From: Homalodisca vitripennis
Lineage: Eukaryota; Arthropoda; Insecta; Hemiptera; Cicadellidae
Direction of reading: 5' to 3'
Length of the DNA stretch: 64,000 nt
Assembly: GCF_021130785.1 (NCBI RefSeq)
Contig: NC_060209.1
Span: forward strand, 23,684,001-23,748,000
The translations under genes and the position numbers were made by a program. Below are positions 28,694 to 41,600 of this stretch, one piece after another. Under the pieces are notes generated by a model, which worked only from the letters and a program-made list of their open reading frames with translations, was not told the origin of the DNA and did no database searches. Positions within the stretch are counted from its first letter, which is position 1, and the number at the start of each line of letters is the position of its first letter.

Positions 28694-29907
28694 AGTTAAA
28701 CTTACCGGTACATGTGAGGCCAGTGGCAGTGGTGCCCATTCTGACAAAGAACTGAATTAAAAAACGTTAGGAACTGCTAAATTTGTCAATGTGTATTGTG
28801 AAATGATGTTCTTTAAAATTTTAGAATACTCATGGAAATACATTCACAAAGTTTAAATAATAAAACACTTTTCCTTGAGGGAAAATTCGCTTCCACAGAA
28901 GGATTGAACCCGTGTTGTATGTAACATGGGACCAACTGAACCAATTTTCTTAGGAGATTGTTCACTTCACAGAGGGATTGAACCCGTCTTGTATGTAACT
29001 TGGGACGAACTGAAACACTTTACCTGGGAGGAAAACTTGTCACTTCCATAGAGGGATTGAACCCGCATTGTATGTAGCTTGATACGAGTTTAAAAACTTT
29101 GCGTGGGGGGAAATCTTATCACTTTCACAGACAGATTGAACCTGCATTGTATGTAACGGAACGAATTGAAACACTTTGCCTGGGGGGGGACTTTCCCCGG
29201 GATTTAAAAAAAAATTAAATGTAAAATACTTTTCATATTACTTCCGTGTTTAATAAAATAAAAAATTAAATAAACGTTTAAAAACAAATATCAGTAATAT
29301 GTGTTAAAGGCTGCTTTTTATAATGAGTGTAACAGTAGTTCCAAATTGAGAATTTATATAAATTTTCAAATATGTATATCTTATGAGGATTCATTACAAC
29401 GTAGTTTATAAATAAAATATGAAAATATTGCGAGCGAAATTAAATTTAATAAATGTCACCATATCATTATTGAGGTACAAAGTAACCTTCATTACTAATA
29501 TGCATCTTCTGCTCCATAACTGAAGGTGACAGACATACAAGAAATATACATTTCTTACATGATATTTTGAGGTAATAGGAATATGTTTACTTTTTGTATT
29601 AGAATTCGAAACTGTTACAAACTAATTTATCAGTATAAGGATAGAGTTGACTAATATTAGTACATGTCGGGTATTTTGGTTGGCAGATAAAAGGCATTGG
29701 TCAACCCATGTTAGTGCGTTATCACATGGATGGAAACAGACAAAGGTACAGCTATTGTTTACGCTCAGTCAATAATTCCAGAACCACTTTCAGTTATCTT
29801 AAAAAAGCTCCTTCAGCCCGTATAAGTTAGTAACAATCAGAATTGATAGTAATGGATAGATTTGCTTAAATTCACTGTTACGAGAATGGAGCGTTCATAA
29901 TGCAATA

Positions 29908-30102
29908 ATGAACTCCCCTGAAAATCCACTGAAAGTTTTCACTAGCAGTATTGACGTGACCTTTATTTCCGGAATCATTGGTGCAGTCCTAACTATAATA
30001 ATAATTGGAAGTTTAATTAAACGTAGTAACAGCCTATTGAACACATGTAATTTGATATTAGCGTTGCTTTTAATGACGAAAAAAATATACTTTTATATCT
30101 AA
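29908..30102 (+). CDS. Module H: 64-codon hydrophobic frame, doubtful gene
   Basis: The frame starts MNSPENPLKVFTSSIDVTF and has two hydrophobic stretches, about residues 19-35 (GIIGAVLTIIIIGSLI) and 43-56 (LLNTCNLILALLLM), with Lys/Arg/Asn between them, so a small two-pass membrane peptide is conceivable. Copies are open at 46,283 and 57,034 and frameshifted at 13,551. By eye, this copy and the one at 46,283 differ by four replacement and one silent change; 46,283 and 57,034 differ by about six replacement and three silent changes. That is close to the expectation without selection. No family is recognised. Confidence 0.25.
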   Translation: MNSPENPLKVFTSSIDVTFISGIIGAVLTIIIIGSLIKRSNSLLNTCNLILALLLMTKKIYFYI

Positions 30103-31261
30103 TAAAAATATTTGTTTGTTTCTTTTATTTACGCCATTTTTAGGTCAAGTATACAAATCTGTATGAAGACATGTTAGAAGTTACTAAGCTTGAATATATT
30201 TATTTTACGACTTTATTGCTTCCATCGTTGTTATCCATAAGATTAATAACAACAATTTCCACAATCGATCAGCCCAAATATTGTACAATTATCGTTTAAA
30301 CCGATAATTGCCATACATATAAGTTTAGCCTCATATAAATTTCAAGTTTATATATAGGTTAGATCGTTTTTTAAATAAATCGTGCATACGGACAGACACC
30401 TCTCTAAGGTGTTATTTAACTGTAGTAAATGTACGTACTAATAAATTTATCATGAATATAATTGTATTCCATTAAAAACAATTTTTACAATAGAAGGGAA
30501 AACGAAAAATCTTTCCTTTCCGACGCAGTCGGATAAAGAAGATTTATAATGTGACCCGTCATCTCTAAATGTCAGACCGAAGGTGCATTAGTATTTTACA
30601 TGTTTAATTCACACGGCACGATGAAAAAGTTAATCCATTAAATAATTTTTTAACATTATTGTCAAAATGCGGACGACTAAAATCTTAACACATTTTTTGG
30701 GTGAAATTGGTTAACTAAAAACTATAAACTATGTGTTAATATAGTATCTGAAACCAAATTTCCTCTAAATCTGTAAGAATTACTGTTGTTATCATGTTCC
30801 AAGTTATTCTAACAATGTTGTATGCTACTTAAACGTGGTACATGAGCTTTTTATGTCTGTCTGTCTATCTGCCTATTCGCCACACGATATCTCAAAAACG
30901 AGCTGATCTATATATTTGAAATTGTGGATGAGATTTCTTTCTATATGGTGAAGACTTAGTTTTAATAATGATCCATGTCACTCCATGGGATTTAGCTGAG
31001 GGTTAGCGCTTACTTTTAAGTTGGTCTAATAGATAACTATGATGGCAAGAAGAAAACAGCATTTGTAAAACCGATTTAATACGCCCATAAGATATTCAAT
31101 AATTATACCAACACAAACAGAATCATTTTACAGTGACTTGGCTATTATAGAATATTATTTAAACACTTGTGTAAAAAACCGATTTAATGAACAACGATAT
31201 TAATGTTTCACGTAGCAAGATATGCCGAGAAAGATAGCGTATGTAAAGCTTTAAATTTTTT

Positions 31262-31405
31262 ATGCAACTTCAATTCTACAAGAATGAGTTCTCAGATGAA
31301 CATTTAAAAACAAAACAATGTTCATAGTGGATGAATTTGAGTCCAATTTTTTCAGTTTCATTTTGTGTGAGCAGGAATACTCAAAAAAGGAAATGAGCTG
31401 TAGGC
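31262..31405 (-). pseudogene. Degenerate C2H2 zinc-finger-like fragment
   Basis: Minus-strand residues include FEYSCSHKMKLK and, about 18 residues later, LNVHLRTHS. The second matches the end of a classical finger (L-x2-H-x3-H); the first resembles the middle of one. Cysteine pairs are missing and the frame is distorted by a longer homopolymer than in the copy at 47,724. This looks like an old captured piece of a zinc-finger gene, not a functional domain. Confidence 0.35.
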
Positions 31406-34400
31406 TTAAAATTCTTCTTAATAATTTTAATATGCGATCATCTTCTTCCAAACTTTGAATGGGTCATTCTTCTTCATGGGTATAAACATGTTTAAATAAA
31501 AGCTGACATTTACCTAATGTGTTGAAAAATATACTATTTTGGGTGCATGGGATTTAGCGGAGTTTTGCTTAGATCCAAATAGCCGTCGCGCGTCTTGAAA
31601 TAGTTTTTGGTTAAAACGGGCTATCGAACTCATCCAAGCTATGTGCGTTCACTTCCTCTTTATTAAGTTTAGTCTGAATCCATTAACAACTATGGTAGTT
31701 ATTATATTTACAATTATTACCGCAATGTTGTATACAATTAAATCTTTGTACGCCCTCTATCTGAAAGTCTTACGACATAAAAAAAAACACGTGGGATCAA
31801 AAGTTTTTGTACAGTCTGAGAATTAATACATTATAAATGCACTTCTATCATGAAAGGTGTTTTTGCTTAAAATGGTTAACAAACTCATGAAAACTATGTC
31901 TAAGTACAACCTTTTGCACCAAATTTTATCTGGATAGTACGGCAGTTATCTCGTTTACAAGGTTGTGTTGAATTGCATGTGTCTATACATACGTATTAAA
32001 TGTTACGATTATGGTAGTTTTAGATTCTGCGTGTCATTGATTGAAAAGAAGCAAAACATTATTCATAAATTCCGTGATCAGGGCTAGGGTAAGGCACAGA
32101 TTTCTATGAAGTCTATCTTAATATAAAATACATTTAATAGCCAGACGAGTATGAGTATGCAAAATTGAATAAATGCATATAAACAATGCACTTAATGTGA
32201 TATCGCTGTAAATAGCAAGCTTTTGGTGGTTTGCAATATAAAAAATAATAGAACCGTTTTTAAGTATTATCTATTTAATACTAAAAAATGTTTAAAATCA
32301 GACAACACCACAACATTTATTATTTAAAATACTTTTTGGATAAATACGTTCCAATATCTTAGACAATTGCTAGACATTTATATGATGTAACAAATGTACA
32401 AACGAAAAAGTCGAAAAAGGATTACAGTATACACAAGGGGAACATTACTTTTTAATTACGTGTAAAATGGTAAAAATCACGGCATCCAATCTCGCCCTCA
32501 TCCTGTGATTAGAAGAGGATTGGTGAGTGGACACAGGCTGATTGCGAATGAGACCCTTTACAGAACAAAGGGGACTCAGCACTGGGTTATTGTGCTAATT
32601 TATCACACTTTATTTCGAGTTTTGTTGTCTGGTTCTATGGTCTTAAAGCAACTGCGTACATAATTTTGGGAAAAGGTAAATTATGAAAATAATATTTTTT
32701 TAAACTATTTGAGTGGGTTTTTGGATTTTTTTTAGTGTTATATGTTACAAAATGTGCATCATAAATTTCATAACATACGATATAATGCTATAAAATGTCC
32801 GAAATCTTATTATTCATTTCAAACCTTTCATTTTCTTTAACAAAGACATGATTTAAGTGGATATCCAAACTTGTAAGTTTCTGTATAGGATAACTAAATT
32901 TAACTTTAACTACACAATTTAATAAACTTTTATTCCTTTAGGGATATATCCCTGGCAAGGCTTTGATGGGTTGGGCACTTTTTAACTTTTTATATAGGTT
33001 GAAAATTTAATTAAAATTTACACGAAAACTACATATTAAGGCTATAGACCATTTCATGGTTTATTCGATTGTTTTTTAACATGCCTTTAATATGACTTCT
33101 AAAAAGTACGAAAAGATATAAAAAATTCTCCCAGGAGGACCATTTTCCCCTATTCCGGCTTGTTTGAAGACCGTGTGCATACACTTGGTGGTATCCTGAC
33201 AAGTAATGACCTCCATAGGAGGAACATAAATCTTTTGCATACGTAAAAATTAGGATTCATTCAAAACTTACAACACATAGTCAAATGTTTTTCGATGAAA
33301 ACCTCCAGAAATACTTTGATACCGTTCGAAAAAATCCCATGACTGGACCTGCAGCAATATAAGACTCAAGCTTGACTTTTTAAAAACACGTTACATTATT
33401 AAAACACGTTAAATTTAAAACTATAGTCTAATTCTCTCTTGAGTTATACGTTTGAGCAATAGACTTCGTTAACACTCAGTCAGCTCCCATTAACATAAAT
33501 AGACCGTTAACGAACTGAATTTTTCTAATTTAGAGGGTTTATTGTAAACGTTCAAACTATAAAGCAATAGGCCTCTAACTGTTGCCCTGAGCAATAGTGT
33601 GCACAAATGCTGACCAAATCCTATTTTAAAAATTAGCACTATCATTAAATTTTGTTTTTAATTATATGTAGAGTGAATTTTTCGTGCTGCAAAGTTTTAA
33701 GTCTATGGCTTTCCGTTGTCCTATGTTTTAATACTCTTACATAAATATCAACAGAGACAATCCATTATTTTACAAAGATATACGGTTAGCACGCATGTAA
33801 CTAAACGGAACTAGAGGCTTGTTCACATAAAGACAGAAGCCATGTATGCATTGTAGAGACGGAGTATAATTGTTATTGCACATGTTATTATCTTACGTGT
33901 CACACAGCCTACCGTTATACTGATGAGGTTTCTCACATACACTGTCATTATAACTTTAGAAGTATCAACCTTCGCTGAAATATGTTAAATGAATAAATTT
34001 GTAACTATATCAGCAAGCCATGATGTTTCTCAGAGATAAAAATGTATTTTATTGCAATTTTTACTTGTTATACAGTCTGCCATTATACTGATGCCGTTTC
34101 TCATGTACACTATCACGTAATTCAAATGAAAAATAATTCACTCTTACAAGAAGTGGTCATTCACAAAGCCTACAAAATTGCATGCAAAGCCGCTGATGAC
34201 TAGTCTTTAATATGTTATTAATCCAGTCCAATGTAAATGGCTATTTTGAAAACGAAATTGATGTATGTAAAGTAGTTCTCCACTCTAAAAATAGTAATTA
34301 CGAGATTGATCATGTAAAATCAGCCCTCCTCAGTTGCTGCTCTGTTACGATTGATTGCAATCGATACGCACGAAGTCAATCAAATCAGTTGAAGCTCCGA

Positions 34401-35239
34401 ACTTGATTGATTAAACATGATTACTTTTGCGATCACTGCCAGTAAAAAAGTGAGAGTAGAGATACACCACTCTAATAATACATCATCACAACAATATACA
34501 ACGACATGCCAACCCAGTGTGCTACTTCTGGGCTGTACAGTCATTACATTTGGATTGTTACATTAGCAGGCTAATTACGTGGATGCATCCCATCAGTACA
34601 ACCCATTTTACCTTTAACGAGAATGGCGTATAGGCCGTGTTTAATAAGAATGCAGCAAACCATTTATGTTGTTTAATTTCTTTAGTAGCTAATGTCGTTT
34701 TATATACGGTTTACATTTATACTATTTTTAAATCAAGCGTGAATGTGAAAAATTTCTCAATATATTTGAACATTATCAATTTTTAGACCTCATAGAAAAT
34801 ATTCATGTGGTTATTTCACAATGAATTTACCACATGGTTCAATCATCTCATTATTTATTGGATTTCTTTTAAGTAAAACGATATTACAGCACTTCATGAA
34901 ACTGGTCCAATATATTAGTTGTGATTTTTAAAATCTTAGAGACCTCAGAAATTTAAAAAGTATTAGTCATTTATGTCCCTACTTTCGATTTCGAACCATT
35001 TATAATAGTAAATTAATCTTGAATATAATGGAAGTTAACATGCTAATGGAGTGTGCACTGCTGTATGTATGTTTTGCTAAATGAAGAAATACATTTTATT
35101 TAAATCTTAGTAAAGGAACAATATTTTATGCACCAGTACTCTTTCCTTTAAATTCTAATTTTACATAATTGAAAAGGCTTTGATTTGGTGTTAGGTTTTT
35201 CATGTGGAGTTCAAGAACCGGAGAAGAAATTAAAAGTTA

Positions 35240-36551
35240 TCTATATATATAAAAGAAAGTCGTGTTAGTTACACTATTTATAAGTCAAGAACGGCTGAAC
35301 CAATTTGGCTGAAAATTGGTAAGGAGGTAGCTAAGAACTGGGAGAAGGACATAGGATACTTTTTATCCCGTTCCCGATTCAGGATTCCGCCCCACTGGTC
35401 TCTAAATGTTACAGAAATAACCCGTAAGAAATGCATTGCAGCAAACACATGTTATTAAGTGAAAGAGCCTTTTCAAATTTAATCAGCTGTTCTTTGTAAA
35501 CATGTATAATGCGACAAAAAGAAATATAATATGTTTTTATAATTTAATTATTATTTTAAATTTTCTTTACACTTATAGTTTGAAAGCATATAGTAAGCTT
35601 AAGAGAAACAGCAAATTTTGTTTCAACTGTTTCTGCAATCACTGTTAAACATAGAAATTTACTATCCAGATAATACAATTCAAATTTGACGTAAAAATTC
35701 AAATTTAACTGCAATATTGATCTAATATAAACCATGCTCATGCTTGATCAGAAGAGCAATGCAGGTATCAAAATTACTATCTTACGTTGGCTGCAAATAT
35801 AAAGAATGTTATAAAACCAACCTTAGTTGTTTTTTTGACAAAAGTATGGTTCTCGTAACTCCGTGTGTACATATTCTCTCAATCGAGACAGCAAAAGCAA
35901 GCTCAATCATGGCATCGGAGATATATAACTAATTTGATCCAGAAGTGATGCACGCGCAAAGCCTAAAATAAAAACCATACGCAATTTCGCTTAACATCTG
36001 AAGCTCATAATCATTAGACTGTAATAATATATACCTAAAATATATTTCCATTTCAAAATTACATTGAGTGCCATCATTTATTACATTGTATGTGCGCTAA
36101 TGAATTCCAACTTTTTGACTCCTCTCCCAGATGGTCTAATATAGTTTTAAATTGTATACAAAAAATCATAGAATATTGGAGAGAAAATTCCAGTTATTTC
36201 ACAGGTGCATATTGAGACTGTTTTTTACATTTAAATCTTAAGTAGATCATGAGCTTGGAGTATCTTTCAGTGACTATCATTTATCTCAGAAGGGTAATAA
36301 CGACGTTCAAAAGAAATATGCCTCCTATGTCCCAATTTTTCTATAGGAATTCGTGTGCGAAGCCGTGGGTATCTGGGTATTTGGTTGTAATTGGTATTTT
36401 ATTGAAAATCAAGAGTTTTCGTTATAAAATACTACGAAATTTATTGACGAACTAGCTGTTACCCGCAGCCAATCGTGCATAATTGCTTTTATAAGTAATA
36501 TAAGGACTTCGGTTCTTAAGATTTGCGTGCGAAGCCGTGGGTAACAGCTAT
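35240..36551 (+). mobile_element. Helitron-like non-autonomous insertion, 1.3 kb
   Basis: The insertion begins TCTATATATATAAAAG, followed by text common at the 5' end of insect Helitrons (aagaacggctgaaccaattt). It ends with gcgaagccgtgggtaacagc then TA and T, close to the usual hairpin plus CTAG. In units 2, 4 and 5 the empty site reads aaaagttatttttaataaag; the insertion lies exactly between A and T with no target duplication, as Helitrons do. The last base is T where CTAG would have G. No Rep/helicase frame is present. An inverted second terminus (ctagctgttacccgcagcc) lies at 36,453-36,471, 80 bp before the end. Confidence 0.75.
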
Positions 36552-37937
36552 TTTTTAATAAAGAAGAAAACTATTATTTCATATTAGCATAAAAGAGGCT
36601 AATTCTAGCAGGCACATCTAAGGCGTTTTGCATATTTTTCGTCACATATAATAATAGTCTTCCTTTCTTAACTAGGATATTTGTAGTTTTAGAATCAAAT
36701 ATATACCTGTATTGGAATATAAAAAATGGTTAATGTAAATTTATTAACACTTTCTCCTGTAAAAATATACACTTGATGAACACTTTGACGTAAAGGCAAA
36801 TTTGTGTTAATAAATATTGTAAGAGCCTGACGATTGAGAGACTAATGATTAAGAGTCTAAAGTCAACTCTGAAAGTCGAAACGATCCAACGCAAATGCCT
36901 TTCTGCCGATATAGATCGGCAAGAAGTCACTGCCGAAAAGTTGTTAAAGTTCATGGTGCTTTACACAATAGGCAGTCACCGATAGAAAGTTACATAGTTG
37001 CGTTTTGAATGACTAGCTCCAACTATACCATTGATCCACCGAAGTGCTTATGGTATGTTAAACCACTTTTAAAATGCCCTGGTTTGAGTTGTGCGTTCAG
37101 ACGGCAGTGAGACCTGTACCTGTCTCGATATTCATGGATCTCTTCGGATAGGCAGACTCCAGATTTAAGGTGTAAAGTCAATGTACCTGTTATTAGAAGC
37201 TGAACAAGCGGTGAATGAATAGAAGTAACACGTTCACAAACACATTTACCAAAAGCAAAAATGTTTGTGTATGGAATGAAGTTTTAACTTTGTGGAACAA
37301 ACGGAGGATATTACGAATCGATTTTTTTTAGTAAAGAGTTATTAAGGTTTTACTAAACTCGAAAGAGATACGTTGGTCTATAGACTAGCTTGATTAGTAA
37401 TTTTAAAATAATTGACACAATAAATCAAAATAATTCAGCTTGGCAAATATACAGAGTTATTTACTTCACGTCAGTTTATCAATAGCGTCTAAGACTGGTC
37501 CGGTAGTTTGTAACACCCACACTATTTAAATGTTTATGAAATCTGTTATGTAATAATTTTATTACTACTATCTTACCGTGTTCATATATCAATTCGCGAA
37601 CGAATGTGTTTACAAAATGTGGTTCCCTTTAGATTTCGCTGCTATCGGGGCTGTACAACTCATTAATTTACATTATCTGTAGAGTAGAATATTAAATTTT
37701 TGTTTCAGGATCAGTCCACCACTTGTGACAGTTCGGAGAAGTTTGCTGTGATGGAATGCGTCTACTTCATTATCTAGTCAACGTGATACCAAATGCAAAT
37801 GGATCTAAAAACCAACCGTATCCAGTACGAGAATGTTCACTATTGTCACCCGGATATTGTTGAATTTGTGTGCTGTTGCAGCCATGAATAATGGTGGTTC
37901 TATGTTGTATCTGATTATACCATGCTGTTAATTAATT

Positions 37938-37976
37938 ATTAATATAGTAGAGCTTCAATGCATCTACTATATTAAT
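37938..37976. repeat. Alpha-type hairpin of module D, unit 3
   Basis: The 14-bp arms at 37,938-37,951 and 37,963-37,976 are the same as in unit 1. They mark unit 3 as alpha type. Confidence 0.85.
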
Positions 37977-38141
37977 GGAAATGATGGTCTTGAAATTTGA
38001 CAATATATGACGGAAATATATTCACAAAGTTGTACCAAATATCAACCTATTTTTAATTGTTCTAAGTAAACACTTACCTAGGGCGAAAACTTGTCACTTC
38101 CACAGAGGGATTGAACCCTCACTGTATGTACCTTAGTACTT

Positions 38142-38432
38142 ATGGAAACAAGTTTCCTAGGAGTAAAACTTGCCGGTAAATGTGAGGAAACAAACTGTTC
38201 AGCTCCAGAGCCAGCTTGTCCACACCCTAGCAGTGGGGCTCATTCTGACAAAGAACTGAAATCAAAGACGTTAGGAACTGCTAAATTTAAGATGTCAATG
38301 CGTAAGTGCGTTAATGCGAAATTAAGTTTTAGATTACTCATGGAAATACATTCACAAAGTTTAAATAATAAAACACTTTTCCTTGAGGGAAAATTCACTT
38401 CCACAGAGGGATTGAACCTGTATTATATGTAA
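38142..38432 (+). other. 96-codon frame in unit 3 module E
   Basis: Counterpart of the frame at 22,006. Residues match (METSFLGVKLAGKCEETNC) for about 50 codons, then a small indel changes the reading. The change of frame between nearly identical copies argues against a maintained protein. Confidence 0.2.
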
Positions 38433-38639
38433 CTTGGGACAAACTGAAACCCTCTACCTAAGAGGAAAACCTGTCACTTCCTGATCGGAAATGAACCCTC
38501 ATTATATGTAACTTGGGAATAATTAAAACATGTCACCTCGGAGCAAAACTTGTCACTTCCACAGAGGGGTTGAACCCGCATTGTATGTAGCTTGGTACGA
38601 GTTGAAAAACTTTGCCTGGGGGGAGAACTTTCGCTGGGA

Positions 38640-41600
38640 TTTTTTAAAAATCCCGGGTCGGTCATGTTCGCCTGAAAACAAAACCACGATAATACGAGCA
38701 ATTTTGTGTGTATGTATGGTATTATGCAATTTAATATAGGCTGCTGAACACGACAGTTGACTTAATGTTAAATAAGTTCAGACTAATCGTAATATAACAA
38801 GAGCATTTATGGATACATACTGTATAGACACGTTCGTTAGCTAACCTCAGCAAATACTCGCGTGCCTTAAAAGAATTATAAGCAATGGGTGGTTTATACT
38901 TAGTTAAGGGTTTTAACAATTTTGCCAATCTATGCAACTTCAAAGTTAATTATCCTTACTAATTTTATCCAAATGACAATTTTGTATATATCTGTACAAA
39001 TTTTTATCTTAAAATTCTAAATTATATGTATTAATTAATTAAAAGTAAAAGTAACATGGCTTTTCAACAAGAAATTGGTTAGAAACACGAGTTAGGCAAA
39101 GGAGGGTCATATAATATGAAACTAATACCCAGTCTCAGTCGGAAATAGAGATTTCACATGCGATCGTCATCTCTATATGTCAGACCGGAGATGCATTACA
39201 GAGTAATGTTAAATAACAAGACACTATGGGACTATAATTCTTAACATTGGCCTATAATACATATACAGTCGTAATCATCTCTACCATACATAAACTACAT
39301 AATACTAAAACTTGGAAAAGGAGAAAACTCATCCAAGCCACGTCTAAGTACTGCCTTTGCACAAAATTTTTGGCTATTTTAGAAAATTACGGTAGTAAGT
39401 TCATATATAAATGTTTCAATAGGTATTAACATATAGACTGAAAACGAAAGAAACTTATATTTATTCTACACGCTTTCGTAAAATTGAGTACATGCGTATG
39501 AACAATGCACTTTATCCGACATCATTGTAAAAAGCAAACTGGTGGGGATTTGCAATATAAATATAATAACACAATTGGTAAGTATTAACTATACTATACA
39601 AAAAAGAATAAAATCAGGCAACACCACAAAATTACTTCTAAAAATACTTTTTTGAATAATACCTTTCCGCATTTTAGACAGAAGCTAGAAATTTTATAAA
39701 ATGTAAAAAATGTACTAATGAAATAAAGGATTACATACAAGAGAACAGAACTCGCTAGTTTCGTGTAAAATGGTAAAAATCACGGCATCCAATCTCACCC
39801 TCATCCTGTGATTAGAAGAGGATTGGTGAGTGGACACAGGCTGATTGCGAACGAGACCCTTTGCAGAACAAAGAGGACCTCCGCACTGGGTTATTGTGCT
39901 AATTTATCACACTTTGTGTCGAGTTTTCTTGTCTGGTTCAATAACATTGAGCAACTGCGTACATAATAATGACAACGGGTAATTTACTAAGAAAATAATA
40001 AGTGGTGACACAATTTGAGTGGAAAATAAGGTTTTTCATATTTATATTTCTACGATTTTTCAATACTATCTCGTTTATATTCTAATGCATAGTAGAGAAG
40101 GAGAAGAAAGATTGTTATATTTTTTTTTAGAACTGAATGAAATTTTTATGTTGCATCATCAGCAAATAGAGGTGGAGAAGGTGTAATTTAATATTACTCT
40201 TAAATTAGCTCAGAAATAAAGGAACTTCTATGTAAGTTTTTCAAAGTTGGGTGTTTAGATTAAAATCCACTCATCCAATCCAATATGTAATACTTAAATA
40301 TGAGGGAGATAAAATATGGAACATTAATTGGGAACATAACACAACATCTTTCGTTTAGTGCATTTGGAGCTTGTAACGTGAAAGGTAAAAAACGAAGCAA
40401 AAGATTGTTATTAAAATATAAGAGGAAATTAATAAGTACAGCATATTTTACGTCAGATTACTTTATGCAGATAACCAGATTATACTAAAATAATTTCTCA
40501 GTAGAAGTTCGTTTTTCCTTTGATAACCTTTCTATAAAGAGATACAAATATGGTAATATGGGTTTTACAAAGTATATTATATTAGATAACATAATGATTG
40601 CTTTTCCTACTTGATCAGATAAACGAGTGGATATATATTTTACTGCTTTTTATTGGAAGTAATCCTAAAGGACATATTTAATATTCTTATTAGGTCGTAT
40701 TTAATGAAGTCAAAGCATTAAATGTGTCTAAAAGTCTTTCTATAAACTTTGTCCAATAGATATAATTTATACTGTACGTTTTAAAGTTATTTTACGTACG
40801 AATCAACAATTTGTCTTTTTAAAGTTCATTATGTTTAAGTAGGTAGTAATTTAGTTACATAAATTTCAACACAGAGTTTCCATTATTTTACAAAGTTATA
40901 CGGTTACCACTCATGTAACTAACGGAGCTAGAGGCTTGTTCACATAAAGACAGAAGCCATGTATGCATTGTAGAGACGGAGTATAATTGTTATTGCAATT
41001 GTTATTACCTACGTGTCACACAGCCTACCGTTATACTGATGAGGTTTCTCACATACACTTTCACATAATTTTAGAAGTATCAAATTTGCTTAAATATGTT
41101 TAATGAATAAATTTGTAACTATATCAGCAACGTCACGATGTACCTCAGATAAAAATGTTTTTATTGCAATTGTTATTACTTACTTGTTATACAGTCTGCC
41201 GTTATACTGATGACGTTTCTCACGTACACTTTCACATAATTCAAATGAAAAATAATTCACTCTTACAAGAAGTGGTCATTCTTAAAGCCTACAAAATTGC
41301 ATGCAAGCCGCTGATAACTAGTCTTTAATATTTTATTAATCCAGTCTAATGTAAATGGCTATTTGCAAATGAAATTGATGTGTGTAAAGTAGTTCTCCAC
41401 TCTAAAAATAGTAATTACGAGATTGATCATGTAAAATCAGCCCTCCTCAGTTGCGCTGCTCTGTTACGATTGATTGCAATCGATACGCACGAAGTCAATC
41501 AAATCAGTTGAAGCTTCGAACTTGATTGATTAAACATGATTACTTTTGCGATCACTGCCAGTAAACAATACCTTCATTCCAGTTTTGACTCTAATAATTT

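Larger units (their letters stand above)
22500..29200 (+). repeat. Long tandem array, unit 2 (~6.7 kb)
   Basis: Lacks module H. Compared with unit 5 the sequence jumps from about the equivalent of 45,520 to 46,890, the same jump as in unit 4. Landmarks: G 22,988, A 23,616, conserved block 24,727, 171-bp repeat (two copies) 24,836, B 25,082, C 26,446, D beta 28,045, E beta 28,400. It carries a private PLE-tail insertion at 28,571-28,681. Its left part is near-identical to unit 4, offset by about 16.14 kb. Confidence 0.85.
29200..38640 (+). repeat. Long tandem array, unit 3 (~9.4 kb)
   Basis: Landmarks: H 29,908, G 30,528, A 32,457, a long A-to-B spacer like that of unit 5, conserved block 33,751, B 34,121, C 34,785, D alpha 37,708, E alpha 38,070. 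It starts with a deletion of about 560 bp after the F half-palindrome, the same as in unit 6. Private changes are a ~0.6-kb deletion at about 34,446, where module B joins the end of the B-to-C spacer, and the Helitron-like insertion at 35,240-36,551. Confidence 0.85.

Noticed and set aside
35240..36551. Autonomous Helitron
   Set aside because: No Rep or helicase frame; the segment is 1.3 kb with only short frames.
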